A stretch of DNA of 64,000 nucleotides from positions 496,001 to 560,000 of the forward strand of contig NZ_JAJJJF010000001.1 in assembly GCF_022458745.1 (NCBI RefSeq), in the 5' to 3' direction. The notes under the pieces were generated by a model. That model did no database searches and had not been told where the DNA came from. It saw only the letters and a list, made by a program, of their open reading frames with translations. The translations under genes and the position numbers were made by a program. Source of the DNA: Bacillus piscicola. GTDB lineage: Bacteria > Bacillota > Bacilli > Bacillales > Marinococcaceae. Below, piece by piece: positions 17,639-26,287 of this stretch; positions within the stretch are counted from its first letter, which is position 1, and each line of letters opens with the position of its first letter.

Positions 17639-19018
17639 TTGAACCCAAGAATAGTAATTGCCGGCACAGGAAGCGGCACAGGAAAGACGACCATCTCGAT
17701 TGGCCTGATGGCAGCATTAAAAAAACAAGGCATGACGGTACAAGGTTTTAAATGCGGCCCGGACTATATTGATCCAAGCTATCATACTGCTGTTACCGGA
17801 AGAGCTTCCCGTAACTTGGACAGTTGGATGCTGCCAGAAGATACATTTTTTGAAGTGTTTCACCGCGGCAGTCAAGGAGCTGACATTTCCATCATTGAAG
17901 GAGTGATGGGAATGTATGACGGCAAGAGTCCGGAATCGGATAAGGGAAGTACGGCTGAGATTGCAAAAATGCTCGCGGCTCCTATTATTCTAGTTGTGAA
18001 TATCAGTGCAATGGCAAGGAGTGCTGCTGCCATTGTGAAAGGGTTCCAAACATTGTCGCCTGACGTTCAGATTGGCGGTGTGATCGTCAATCAAGCTGGC
18101 AGTGAAGGTCATTATCAGCTTTGTAAACAGGCAATTGAAAAAGAATGCGGTGTTCCAGTTGTTGGGTACTTAAAAAAAGGGGATGTCCCCTCTATACCTG
18201 CACGTCATCTCGGCTTAATACCAGCCATCGAACGAGGGGAAATGGATAGTTTTTTTGATGAACTAGGGGACGCAGTGACAGCTGGAATTAACTTGGAAAA
18301 GATCCAAGAGATTGCGAATCAAACGGTGGAATTGCCTGAAGTTACATACGTGAGACAAAAAAGCGTAAAATCTGTACGTATTGCAGTCGCTTATGATACA
18401 GCTTTTAATTTTTATTATCCAGAAAATCTTGAACTGTTAGAAGAACAAGGCGCGGCATTACTTTATTTCAGCCCGTTAAAGGGAGAATTACTGCCAGAAG
18501 GGAGTGACGCGCTGTATATCGGTGGCGGGTTTCCAGAAGAGTTTGCGGAAGAGTTAGCGAAGCGAGAACGTGTGAAAGACTCTATAAAGAGCGCGATAAC
18601 TGACGGCATGCCGGTTTATGCGGAGTGCGGTGGATTTATGTACCTAACGGAAGCACTCGTTACAACGGATGGTAAAAGGCATCCGATGCTCGGAGTGATA
18701 CCGGCAGCTGTGGAAATGAAAAAGCGGTTAGCGGCATTAGGATATCGGGAAGTCACAGCGCTTCAAGACACCGTTATTTTACGGAAAGGCGAATCCGCTA
18801 AAGGTCATGAATTTCACTACTCTGTATCTACGGCAACTAAGCCATATGAAAATGCTTATGAAGTAAAAGCCCGGCGTAAGTCAGGGCCTGAAGGATATGT
18901 TGCTCCCAATGTTACAGCGTCTTATGCCCACATTCATTTTGCCTCTAACCCGGTAATACCCGCCCGTTTTGTGTCTAAGGCGAGGGAATGGAGAGCTGCT
19001 CAGGAGGAAAAGGTATGA
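17639..19018 (+). CDS. cbiA: cobyrinic acid a,c-diamide synthase
   Basis: Glutamine-dependent amidotransferase (459 aa) amidating the a and c side chains. N-terminal P-loop GTGSGTGKTTISIGL (residues 8-22) and KCGPDYIDPSYH; C-terminal class I glutaminase domain from about residue 245 with YIGGGFPEEFAEELA and catalytic Cys in YAECGGFMYL. I take TTG 17639 as start because AAGGAGG lies 8 bases upstream, whereas GTG 17621 has no SD. ATGA overlap with the next gene. Confidence 0.92.
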   Translation: MNPRIVIAGTGSGTGKTTISIGLMAALKKQGMTVQGFKCGPDYIDPSYHTAVTGRASRNLDSWMLPEDTFFEVFHRGSQGADISIIEGVMGMYDGKSPESDKGSTAEIAKMLAAPIILVVNISAMARSAAAIVKGFQTLSPDVQIGGVIVNQAGSEGHYQLCKQAIEKECGVPVVGYLKKGDVPSIPARHLGLIPAIERGEMDSFFDELGDAVTAGINLEKIQEIANQTVELPEVTYVRQKSVKSVRIAVAYDTAFNFYYPENLELLEEQGAALLYFSPLKGELLPEGSDALYIGGGFPEEFAEELAKRERVKDSIKSAITDGMPVYAECGGFMYLTEALVTTDGKRHPMLGVIPAAVEMKKRLAALGYREVTALQDTVILRKGESAKGHEFHYSVSTATKPYENAYEVKARRKSGPEGYVAPNVTASYAHIHFASNPVIPARFVSKAREWRAAQEEKV

Positions 19019-19806
19019 AAAAAGGATTTGTCTATTTGACAGGGGCAGGGCCGGGAGATCCAAAGCTCTTGACGATACGTGCCCTTGAATCTTTGCAGGA
19101 AGCCGATGTCGTAGTTTACGACAGACTGATTAATAAAGAGATACTTCAGGAGTGCAAAGAAGATGCTGAATTCGTGTTTTGCGGCAAGTTTCCTAAAAAC
19201 CATACACTGCGCCAAGAACAGATTAATGAATTACTGTATGAAAAAGCACGAGAGGGGAAGGTCGTTACCCGGTTGAAAGGCGGTGATCCTTTTGTATACG
19301 GGCGCGGCGGAGAAGAGGCTGTCTATTTAAAGGAAAGAAGCATTCCATTTGAAGTAATACCTGGAGTGACTGCTGGCATAGCAGCCCCGGCATACGCAGG
19401 TATTCCCGTTACTCACCGAGACTTTGGCGGGACATTTGCTATTGTAACCGGTCATCTTCCTCACAAAAAGAATAAAGAGCAATGGGAGGCGCTTGCAAAA
19501 GGTATCGACACCCTTGTCTTTTATATGGGCATGAGCCAAGTTGAAGCAATTGCTGACATGCTAGTGACCGCAGGAAGACCAAAAGAAACCCCTGCTGCTG
19601 CTGTTGAATGGGGAACGACTACCCACCAGCGAACTGTCACGGCACCGCTTCATTTACTCCACAAGGAGATCGAACAAGCGGGTATTGCTAATCCGGCTAT
19701 TATTATCATTGGCGATGTGGTCGGGCTGCGGGACAAAGTAAGCTGGTTTTCCGAACAAGCAGATCAACTGATAAAAAAAGCAGAACCAACAGGCAATGAA
19801 GCATAA
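19015..19806 (+). CDS. cobA: uroporphyrinogen-III C-methyltransferase (SUMT)
   Basis: Uroporphyrinogen-III methylase (263 aa) making precorrin-2, the entry point to siroheme and cobalamin. Motifs: LTGAGPGDPKLLTIRALESL, YDRLINKEIL, RLKGGDPFVYGRGGEE, VIPGVTAGIAAPAYAGIPVT and FYMGMSQ, all SUMT-specific. It is a stand-alone CysG-A-type protein; the dehydrogenase partner lies in operon 2. ATG 19015 has an AGGAGG SD and overlaps cbiA as ATGA. Confidence 0.95.
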   Translation: MKKGFVYLTGAGPGDPKLLTIRALESLQEADVVVYDRLINKEILQECKEDAEFVFCGKFPKNHTLRQEQINELLYEKAREGKVVTRLKGGDPFVYGRGGEEAVYLKERSIPFEVIPGVTAGIAAPAYAGIPVTHRDFGGTFAIVTGHLPHKKNKEQWEALAKGIDTLVFYMGMSQVEAIADMLVTAGRPKETPAAAVEWGTTTHQRTVTAPLHLLHKEIEQAGIANPAIIIIGDVVGLRDKVSWFSEQADQLIKKAEPTGNEA

Positions 19807-20830
19807 TCGTGCATTTTATCGGTCGAGCCTGTTTTTCCTATTAGCTATTTGTATCGGAGCTGCAGCGATTGCATCATTAATGTTAGGATCTGCTTCCATC
19901 CCCGCCCGTGACGTTGTTTCCTTATTTTGGCGGGTAGCTAACGGGCTGAGCAGCACGGAAATGTCAGTAACAGATCATATTATTTGGAATTTACGACTGC
20001 CGCGGACGATTCTCGCGCTTACAGTTGGGGCAGGACTGGCCATTGTGGGAGTGGCCATTCAGGCACTGGTGAAAAATCCTCTTGCCGACCCCTATATTCT
20101 AGGGATTTCGTCCGGTGCATCAGTCGGGGCAACGCTCGTCATTTTAGCCGGAGCGTTTTCGTTTCTAGGTGTATATGCCGTATCGGGCGCAGCATTTATA
20201 GGAGCCCTTTTGACCGTTATTCTTGTGTATATGCTAGCACAAGAGCGGTTTCGCATTTCAGTGACGAGGCTGCTGCTCTCCGGGGTAGCAGTGTCGATGA
20301 TTTTTAGTGCCGTAACAAGTTTTTTAGTCATGACTAATCCGCGGGCAGAAGGAATTCAAACGGCCCTCTATTGGATGATGGGAAGTCTTGCCGGTGCCAA
20401 ACTGGAACAACTCTGGATTCCAGTCTTATCTGTTATCCTTGGTTATTTGTTTCTCCATCATTCTTTTCGTTCCATGAACGTGCTGATCACTGATGATACT
20501 ACAGCGCGTTCGCTCGGCTTAAAGACAGGGACTTTTCGAATGCTGTTAATCGTAGTTACCGCCCTTATCACAGGTGTGTTAGTGGCAGTGAGCGGGGCGA
20601 TTGGTTTTGTTGGGTTAATGATTCCACACATGGCAAGAATCATTGTCGGGCCTGACCATAAAATTTTGCTGCCAATAAGTGCGATGCTAGGAGCCGTTTT
20701 TATGGTAATCGCAGACATTACGGCCAGGCTTGTCATTGCTCCGGAAGAACTACCGGTAGGCATTGTGACCGCTATTTGTGGCGGGCCGTTCTTTATATGG
20801 CTTCTACGGAGAAGCCATTATACAGTCTAG
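19796..20830 (+). CDS. btuC: BtuC/FecCD-type ABC permease, corrinoid uptake (copy 1)
   Basis: Hydrophobic 344-aa membrane permease with about ten helices. FecCD-family signatures: LRLPRTILALTVGAGLAIVG, VKNPLADPYILGISSGASVG, SGAIGFVGLMIPHMARI and the cytoplasmic coupling end EELPVGIVTAICGGPFFIWL. Overlaps cobA by 11 bases in the same operon, followed by a binding protein but no ATPase; it probably uses the ATPase encoded in operon 2. Substrate is inferred as cobalamin or another corrinoid from the riboswitch and operon. Confidence 0.88.
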   Translation: MKHNRAFYRSSLFFLLAICIGAAAIASLMLGSASIPARDVVSLFWRVANGLSSTEMSVTDHIIWNLRLPRTILALTVGAGLAIVGVAIQALVKNPLADPYILGISSGASVGATLVILAGAFSFLGVYAVSGAAFIGALLTVILVYMLAQERFRISVTRLLLSGVAVSMIFSAVTSFLVMTNPRAEGIQTALYWMMGSLAGAKLEQLWIPVLSVILGYLFLHHSFRSMNVLITDDTTARSLGLKTGTFRMLLIVVTALITGVLVAVSGAIGFVGLMIPHMARIIVGPDHKILLPISAMLGAVFMVIADITARLVIAPEELPVGIVTAICGGPFFIWLLRRSHYTV

Positions 20831-20842
20831 GAGGATACAGGA

Positions 20843-21817
20843 ATGAGAAAAGTAGCATTTTTATTAATGTTTGTTTTGTTGCTGGCAGCTTGCCAGGCGG
20901 AAGAAACGGTGCAAGAAGGCAGTCAAGCAGCTGCTGAAGAACAGACGGTAGAAAATGAACCAATAAAAATAACAAATGGCGAAGAGGAAATAATTATCGA
21001 AGAGAGTCCGCAACGTGCCATCACAATGAACCAGCACGTCACAGAAGTGATGCTTGCACTAGGGCTTCAGGATCAGATGGTGGGTACTGCCTATCTGGAT
21101 GACAGCATCCATCCGGATTATAAAGAGGCCTATGAGAGTGTGCCGGTACTTGCGGATGCCTACCCTTCTAAGGAAACAGTGCTGGAGGCAAATCCTGACT
21201 TTATTTACGCTGGATGGCCCAGTGCCTTCCAGAACGAAGCGGCTGGAAGCAGGGAGGAATTAAAAGAGTTCGGTATTACTACATATTTACATGAATCTTC
21301 CAATATGGTTCACCCAGAGTTGGATAACGTTTTCCAGGATATCCGCAATATCGGCACTATTTTTAAAGAGGAAGAAGCTGCAGAAAGTTTAATTACAGAT
21401 ATGTCTGAGCGCATTGAAGCAGCTAAAAGAAAGGTGCCAGAACAAGAGGAGCCGAAGAAGGTATTTGTTTATGACAGCGGGGAAGACGCCCCGACTACCG
21501 CTACGCAAAACTTCTTGAATACGTTAATTGAGGAAGCAGGAGCGGATAATATCTTCGGGGATATCGAAAAAGGATGGGCCAGCGTTAATTGGGAAGATAC
21601 AGCGAAGGCGAATCCAGATGAAATCATTATTATTGATTACGGAGACACGAGTGTAGAAGATAAAATCGCATTTCTCGAGGAACACCCGGTCATGCAAAAG
21701 GTAAAAGCAGTGAAGGAGGCCGAATATACGGTCATCCCGCTTTCAGAAGCCGCGGAAGGGATACGCGCACCGGAGGCATTTGAGAAAATTGTCAATGGTA
21801 TTTACGGAGATAAGTAA
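20843..21817 (+). CDS. btuF: BtuF-like corrinoid-binding lipoprotein (copy 1)
   Basis: Membrane-anchored periplasmic-binding-protein-fold lipoprotein (324 aa). Signal peptide with lipobox LLAAC, Cys17 the lipidated residue; then an acidic, Glu/Gln-rich linker to about residue 45 and a class III binding domain (RAITMNQHVTEVMLALGLQD, DFIYAGWPSAF, IEEAGADNIFGDIEKGWASV). Close in design to the copy at 24437. Twelve bases after the permease, last gene of operon 1. Confidence 0.87.
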   Translation: MRKVAFLLMFVLLLAACQAEETVQEGSQAAAEEQTVENEPIKITNGEEEIIIEESPQRAITMNQHVTEVMLALGLQDQMVGTAYLDDSIHPDYKEAYESVPVLADAYPSKETVLEANPDFIYAGWPSAFQNEAAGSREELKEFGITTYLHESSNMVHPELDNVFQDIRNIGTIFKEEEAAESLITDMSERIEAAKRKVPEQEEPKKVFVYDSGEDAPTTATQNFLNTLIEEAGADNIFGDIEKGWASVNWEDTAKANPDEIIIIDYGDTSVEDKIAFLEEHPVMQKVKAVKEAEYTVIPLSEAAEGIRAPEAFEKIVNGIYGDK

Positions 21818-21892
21818 CAACACTGGTGATGATAGCAAATAACGCAAGTTCTAAGTGCTCTTCTTCTGAATGTACGGCTGAAAATGAATACG

Positions 21893-22077
21893 TAGCTATT
21901 TAGGTGTCTAGTTGTATAGACTTAATTGGGAACTTGGTGAAAATCCAAGACTGCCCCCGCAACTGTAAATGTGGACGAAATGACAATACCACTGCATGAC
22001 GGGCGCTCTAGAAGATAGAGTAGTCGTTATGCGGGAAGGGTCAAAGTAGGGTGATACATGAGTCAGGAGACCAGCCT
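21893..22077 (+). ncRNA. cobalamin riboswitch aptamer 2
   Basis: GGTGAAAATCCAAGACTGCC near 21934, CCCGCAACTGTAA near 21956 and the B12 box AGTCAGGAGACCAGCC at 22061-22076. Between them is a variable hairpin region. It leads operon 2. The 75 bases before it, after btuF, show no clear terminator for operon 1. Confidence 0.92.
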
Positions 22078-22163
22078 GAATTTCTAATTTTATATCTCCG
22101 GGGAGGTGGGATGTACTACAATTCAAAATGGCTAAGTATTGCCGTCATTTTTGAGCTGTCATT

Positions 22164-22202
22164 AAAAAGCCCTCTCTACGTGGTAGGGCTTTTTCTTTTT
22201 TA
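22164..22202 (+). terminator. terminator of riboswitch 2
   Basis: AAAAAGCCCT/AGGGCTTTTT hairpin followed by CTTTTTT, 35 bases before the permease start. Probable ligand-controlled attenuator. Confidence 0.85.
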
Positions 22203-22236
22203 AGAAATATGATGTTCCCACAAAAGGAGGGATTAA

Positions 22237-23373
22237 ATGAGTAATCTAGCTGCTGAGAACAAATCGGAAGAAAAAGTGATAAAGCTAGATGTAGAAAGAG
22301 ACGGACATGGTGACCATACTCGAAGGCATGCTGATCGATTTAAAATATTGCTATTTGTTCTTCCGTTCCTCCTTCTTATCTCCATGACACTGTCAGTCAT
22401 GTTGGGGCCGGTATCGATACCCGCTTTAACCGTCTGGAAAATTGCTTTATCACATTTCCCATTACTAGAGAACTTGACTACAAAAGATTGGTCAACGGCT
22501 CAGAGCAATATCGTTTGGGAAATCCGATTTCCGCGTGTTTTGCTCGGTGCTACAGTGGGGGCAGGATTGGCTTTGGTCGGGGCAGGAATTCAGGCGCTTG
22601 TAAGAAACTCCTTAGCCGATCCTTATATTTTGGGGGTTTCCTCAGGTGCATCTGTAGGCGCTACACTAGTTATTTTATTTGGTGCTTTTAGTTTATTCGG
22701 GGAGTATGCTTTATCGCTGGCTGCTTTTCTCGGTGCTCTTTTATCTGTCATTCTTGTGTTTTTGCTATCACAAGTAGGAGGACGTATTTCTACAATACGG
22801 CTTTTACTGGCAGGGATCGCCATATCGATGATTTTAAGTGCAGCTACGAACTTTATTGTGATATCGGCACCGGAAGGAGAAGGAATTCGAAATGCGATGT
22901 TTTGGATGATGGGCAGTTTAGTAGGTGCAAATTGGAATAGTTTACCTATGGCGGTTATCGCCGTTACCATCACATTTATTTATTTAGTTTCTCAATCTCG
23001 TGCCTTGAATCTTCTCATGATGGGGGAAGAAACCGCTGCCACTTTAGGATTAAACATTGATTTATTTCGAAAGATTTTAATTGTTATTACAGCATTACTC
23101 ACAGGAGTCCTCGTTGCGGTTAGTGGAGCTATAGGTTTTGTCGGGTTAATGATACCGCATATTGTCCGCTTGCTTATAGGCTCTGATCATAAAAAGGTTC
23201 TTCCGATCAGTCTGTTAATGGGGGCTATTTTTATGATATGGGCTGATGTAGGAGCGAGGCTTGTCGTTGCTCCGGAAGAACTGCCTATCGGAATCGTAAC
23301 TGCCTTATGCGGCGGCCCATTTTTTATTTGGCTCTTAAGAAAAAGTTCTTATTCATTTGGAGGGAATTCTTGA
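22237..23373 (+). CDS. btuC: BtuC/FecCD-type ABC permease, corrinoid uptake (copy 2)
   Basis: 378-aa permease closely related to copy 1, with a longer, charged cytosolic N terminus of about 45 residues (acidic, then HGDHTRRHADRF). Shared signatures: IRFPRVLLGATVGAGLALVG, RNSLADPYILGVSSGASVG, SGAIGFVGLMIPHIVRL, EELPIGIVTALCGGPFFIWL. AAAGGAGGG SD. The stop overlaps the ATPase start as TGATG. Similarity to copy 1 points to duplication of the uptake system. Confidence 0.9.
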   Translation: MSNLAAENKSEEKVIKLDVERDGHGDHTRRHADRFKILLFVLPFLLLISMTLSVMLGPVSIPALTVWKIALSHFPLLENLTTKDWSTAQSNIVWEIRFPRVLLGATVGAGLALVGAGIQALVRNSLADPYILGVSSGASVGATLVILFGAFSLFGEYALSLAAFLGALLSVILVFLLSQVGGRISTIRLLLAGIAISMILSAATNFIVISAPEGEGIRNAMFWMMGSLVGANWNSLPMAVIAVTITFIYLVSQSRALNLLMMGEETAATLGLNIDLFRKILIVITALLTGVLVAVSGAIGFVGLMIPHIVRLLIGSDHKKVLPISLLMGAIFMIWADVGARLVVAPEELPIGIVTALCGGPFFIWLLRKSSYSFGGNS

Positions 23374-24182
23374 TGCAGATTAACGTTGAAGGTGTATCGT
23401 CTAGTATTCAGGAAAAGAGAATTATTTCTGATATTTATTTGCAGGCGAAATCCGGCCGGTTTGTAGGGATAGTTGGTCCTAACGGGAGTGGTAAGTCCAC
23501 TTTATTAAAAAGTATTTACCGTTTTCACAAACCTGATTGTGGGGTAATTACGCTTGAAGATAACGATATTTATAAACTTTCAGCTAAAACGACCTCTCAA
23601 AAAATGGCTGTTGTAAGTCAAGAGACAAATAATTTATTTGATTTTTCTGTTCGAGAAATCGTGCTTATGGGGCGTGCTCCTCATAAAAAAATGTGGGCAA
23701 CGGATACTGTGGATGATGAACGTATTACGGTAGAGGCGCTTCAAAAGGTAGGGTTAATAGACTATGGTGAGCGTAGCATCACTACGTTGTCAGGTGGAGA
23801 AAAACAAAGAGTGATGGTAGCACGAGCATTGGCACAGCAGGCAGAGGTTCTTATACTTGACGAACCGACCAATCATCTGGACATTCATCATCAGCTTCAG
23901 TTGATGGACCTGGTTAAGACATTAAACATCACGGTCATTGCCGCCTTGCATGACTTAAACATTGCTTCTAGCTATTGTGATCAGATTTATGTAATGAACG
24001 AAGGTGAAATAGTGACATCTGGGACACCTGAAGAGGTACTAACAGAATCAACATTACAGGAAGTTTTTCGAGTCAATACTAATATTATCAAACATCCCAT
24101 CACTGGAAAAATACATATCACTTTCCTGTCTGATGCGATGCAACCAAGTAATTTAGATGAAAGGGAACCCCTGAATGTTTAA
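23373..24182 (+). CDS. btuD: BtuD-type ABC transporter ATPase
   Basis: Cytosolic ATPase (269 aa) driving corrinoid import. Walker A GPNGSGKST at residues 35-43, Q-loop VVSQE, ABC signature LSGGEKQRV, Walker B VLILDEPTNHLD, H-loop ALHDLN. ATG 23373 overlaps the permease stop and follows GGAGGG; an earlier in-frame start lies inside the permease and is not credible. It is the only ATPase among the two permease/binding-protein pairs of the island. Confidence 0.92.
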   Translation: MQINVEGVSSSIQEKRIISDIYLQAKSGRFVGIVGPNGSGKSTLLKSIYRFHKPDCGVITLEDNDIYKLSAKTTSQKMAVVSQETNNLFDFSVREIVLMGRAPHKKMWATDTVDDERITVEALQKVGLIDYGERSITTLSGGEKQRVMVARALAQQAEVLILDEPTNHLDIHHQLQLMDLVKTLNITVIAALHDLNIASSYCDQIYVMNEGEIVTSGTPEEVLTESTLQEVFRVNTNIIKHPITGKIHITFLSDAMQPSNLDEREPLNV

Positions 24183-24240
24183 AAAAGAGGATGATCATTT
24201 TGTGATTCTTATTAAAGGGGTGCATGGAGGGAAACCGTAA

Positions 24241-24348
24241 ATGAAAAGAATGTATGGTTTTGCTTTCATTTTGTTATTTATTTTAGGTATGGCGGTTCTA
24301 GCCGGCTGTGGCTCCTGTTCAGAGTCATACGTTGAAATAGTTTTATAG
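24241..24348 (+). CDS. tiny putative lipoprotein in the corrinoid-uptake operon
   Basis: 35-residue product with a basic start (MKRM), a hydrophobic core and a clear lipobox (VLAGC, Cys23), leaving a mature peptide of 13 residues, CGSCSESYVEIVL. GGAGGG lies about 8 bases upstream of the ATG. It sits between the ATPase and the second binding protein, same strand. It could be a real small lipoprotein or the leftover 5' end of a decayed binding-protein gene. No family recognised. Confidence 0.5.
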   Translation: MKRMYGFAFILLFILGMAVLAGCGSCSESYVEIVL

Positions 24349-24436
24349 CAGGCTAAATGCCGATCATACGAAAATCGCTCATCTCTGTTCTGTTGGGTTA
24401 CAGGTGAGCACCATTTATAAAAAGAGGGGATTACAG

Positions 24437-25450
24437 ATGTTGAAAAAACGTTGGTTTTTATTTTTCATGATAGTGGGAGTATTATTAGTCGGTTGCAATA
24501 CAGAAGGGGAGAAAGTGGAGGAGGAGACAGCAACGGCAGAACCGGCTCAAGAAGCTGAACAACAGAAAGCGGAAGGCGAAACGGTAGCAGTAGAAAATTA
24601 CGATCGTACCCTCCATTTTGACAGTATACCAGAACGGGTTGTTAGTACAAATGAACATACAACGGAAACGTTGTTGAAACTTGGACTAGAGGAGAAATTG
24701 GTGGGGGTAGTACAAAGAGAAGGACGAGAACTGTTGCCAGAATTTCAGGAGGAGTTTGACGAACTGAATATTTTAGGAAGTGATAACCCTTCATTAGAAG
24801 TTTTACTGGATGTATCGCCTGATTTTGTTTATGGACGTGAGAGCTCTTTTGCTGGTAAAGAGGGTATTGCTACTGTAGAGGAACTTAAAGATTTTGGCAT
24901 TCAAACATACATTGATACAGATTCCTACCAAGAAGGAACAACGATGGAAGATGTTTACCAAGATATTATAAATTTAGGTCGGGTATTTGATGTAGAAGAC
25001 AGGGCGAATGAAATTGTAAGTGAAATGAAAGACAAATCTTATTCCATTCAAAAGCAAGTCGGTGACGTACAATCACCACCTCGCGTTTTAGTCTTTGATC
25101 AAGGTGGAGACGAGGTGTTTACAGCAGGGAAAGGGTCATTACAATCGACTTTAATTACAATGGCTGGTGGTGAAAATATTTTTTCCGATATTGATAAAAC
25201 TTGGGCTAGGGTAAGTTGGGAAGAGGTCGTGGCACGTGATCCAGAAATTATTGTGATAAATGATTACGGGAACACCACGGCTGAAGAGAAAATTAAAGAA
25301 TTGAAAAAGAATCCTTCCATGAGTGATGTTGCCGCTGTAAAAAAAGAGCGATTTGTCATTATTGATTTAGACAGTATGTTTGCCGGCATACGTAATATCG
25401 ATGCTCTTGAGACATTAGCCAAGGGTTTTTATCCAGAACAATTTGATTGA
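24437..25450 (+). CDS. btuF: BtuF-like corrinoid-binding lipoprotein (copy 2)
   Basis: Lipoprotein (337 aa) with signal peptide MLKKRWFLFFMIVG, lipobox LLVGC (about Cys20), an acidic Glu/Ala/Gln-rich linker and a class III binding domain (RVVSTNEHTTETLLKLGLEE, DFVYGRESSFAGKEG, MAGGENIFSDIDKTWARVSW). AGAGGGGA SD before ATG 24437. Parallel to copy 1 and adjacent to cbiW. Confidence 0.87.
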   Translation: MLKKRWFLFFMIVGVLLVGCNTEGEKVEEETATAEPAQEAEQQKAEGETVAVENYDRTLHFDSIPERVVSTNEHTTETLLKLGLEEKLVGVVQREGRELLPEFQEEFDELNILGSDNPSLEVLLDVSPDFVYGRESSFAGKEGIATVEELKDFGIQTYIDTDSYQEGTTMEDVYQDIINLGRVFDVEDRANEIVSEMKDKSYSIQKQVGDVQSPPRVLVFDQGGDEVFTAGKGSLQSTLITMAGGENIFSDIDKTWARVSWEEVVARDPEIIVINDYGNTTAEEKIKELKKNPSMSDVAAVKKERFVIIDLDSMFAGIRNIDALETLAKGFYPEQFD

Positions 25451-25456
25451 ACATAA

Positions 25457-25726
25457 ATGTTACTATGTAACGGTGGCGCTTGTAATCGGAACGATGCAGA
25501 AGAAGTAACTCTTGCCATGAGAAGAGAAATAAAAAAGAGAGGTCTAGAGGACGTCATTCATACAGCACGAACTCGTTGTAACGGATGCCGCCAAGATAAC
25601 TGTGTATTGATCGTCTATCCGAAAGGCGACTGGTATAAAGACTTGAAACTAGAAAACGCTCCGAAGTTCATTGAATTCCTATGTGAAAACAAGTATTTAA
25701 CGAACAGCACATACTTTCTGTGGTGA
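25457..25726 (+). CDS. cbiW: CbiW-like thioredoxin-fold [2Fe-2S] ferredoxin
   Basis: 89-aa protein with an N-terminal LLCNGGACNR cysteine pair-like segment and a second cluster TRCNGCRQDNC; the four-cysteine arrangement resembles thioredoxin-like [2Fe-2S] ferredoxins, and in B. megaterium a protein of this kind (CbiW) opens the cobalamin operon. A role as electron donor to CbiH60 or CbiX is inference. ATG 25457 follows the btuF stop by 6 bases with no strong SD, so translation is probably coupled. Confidence 0.75.
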   Translation: MLLCNGGACNRNDAEEVTLAMRREIKKRGLEDVIHTARTRCNGCRQDNCVLIVYPKGDWYKDLKLENAPKFIEFLCENKYLTNSTYFLW

Positions 25727-25801
25727 GGGGTTTAAAGCAACATTCAGTACACAAACAGGGTCTTTAAAACACCTAATGTGTGATGGGAAGAAGTGATAAA
25801 C

Positions 25802-26260
25802 ATGTATAACTTTCCTTTGTTTATGGATCTTAATAATAAAGAAACAGTAGTGATCGGGGGAGGAAAGATAGCCTCTCGAAAGGTACAAAAGCTTTTAGCA
25901 GCCGCGGCCGATGTGACGGTTGTGTCCCCCTCTCTTCATCCAGATCTTCTCGTATTATATAAGGAGAAACGAATCGCCTGGATCGAAGACTGCTGCCGTC
26001 CTGCTTATCTGCAGCCAGCATTTTTAATCGTATCGGCTTCAGGAGATGCTGAAGCGCAAGCGATAATTAAAAGGACTGCGCATGCCCATCAATTGGTAAA
26101 TGGTGCTGATAATCCTGAAATTGGGAACGTTGCTTTTCCTGCTGAATTAATAGAAGAGGACTGTCATATCGCTATTTCCACAAATGGAAAAAATCCAGGA
26201 CGGGCCAAGGCTCTAAAAAAACAATTAAAAATATGGCTTACCAAAAACAACTATAGCTAA
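25802..26260 (+). CDS. sirC: precorrin-2 dehydrogenase (Met8/SirC-type, short form)
   Basis: NAD+-dependent dehydrogenase (152 aa) converting precorrin-2 to sirohydrochlorin, feeding CbiX (and siroheme). N-terminal NAD fold: TVVIGGGKIASRKVQKLL at about residues 15-32; then GADNPEIGNVAFPAELI and IAISTNGKNPGRAKALKKQL. It lacks the ferrochelatase C-terminal helical part seen in longer Met8 proteins. ATG 25802 is preferred over GTG 25793, which is too close to GGGAAG. It completes the pathway with CobA in operon 1. Confidence 0.88.
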   Translation: MYNFPLFMDLNNKETVVIGGGKIASRKVQKLLAAAADVTVVSPSLHPDLLVLYKEKRIAWIEDCCRPAYLQPAFLIVSASGDAEAQAIIKRTAHAHQLVNGADNPEIGNVAFPAELIEEDCHIAISTNGKNPGRAKALKKQLKIWLTKNNYS

Positions 26261-26287
26261 GGTACTTACAGCTATAGTTGTTTTTGT
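26243..26287 (+). terminator. terminator of corrinoid operon 2
   Basis: AAAAACAACTATAGCT/AGCTATAGTTGTTTTT hairpin. Its left arm includes the last codons of the dehydrogenase gene. Confidence 0.88.

Noticed and set aside
23307-23372. Upstream extension of the BtuD start
   Set aside because: It would lie inside the permease gene and lacks an SD; ATG 23373 overlaps the permease stop and has GGAGGG.
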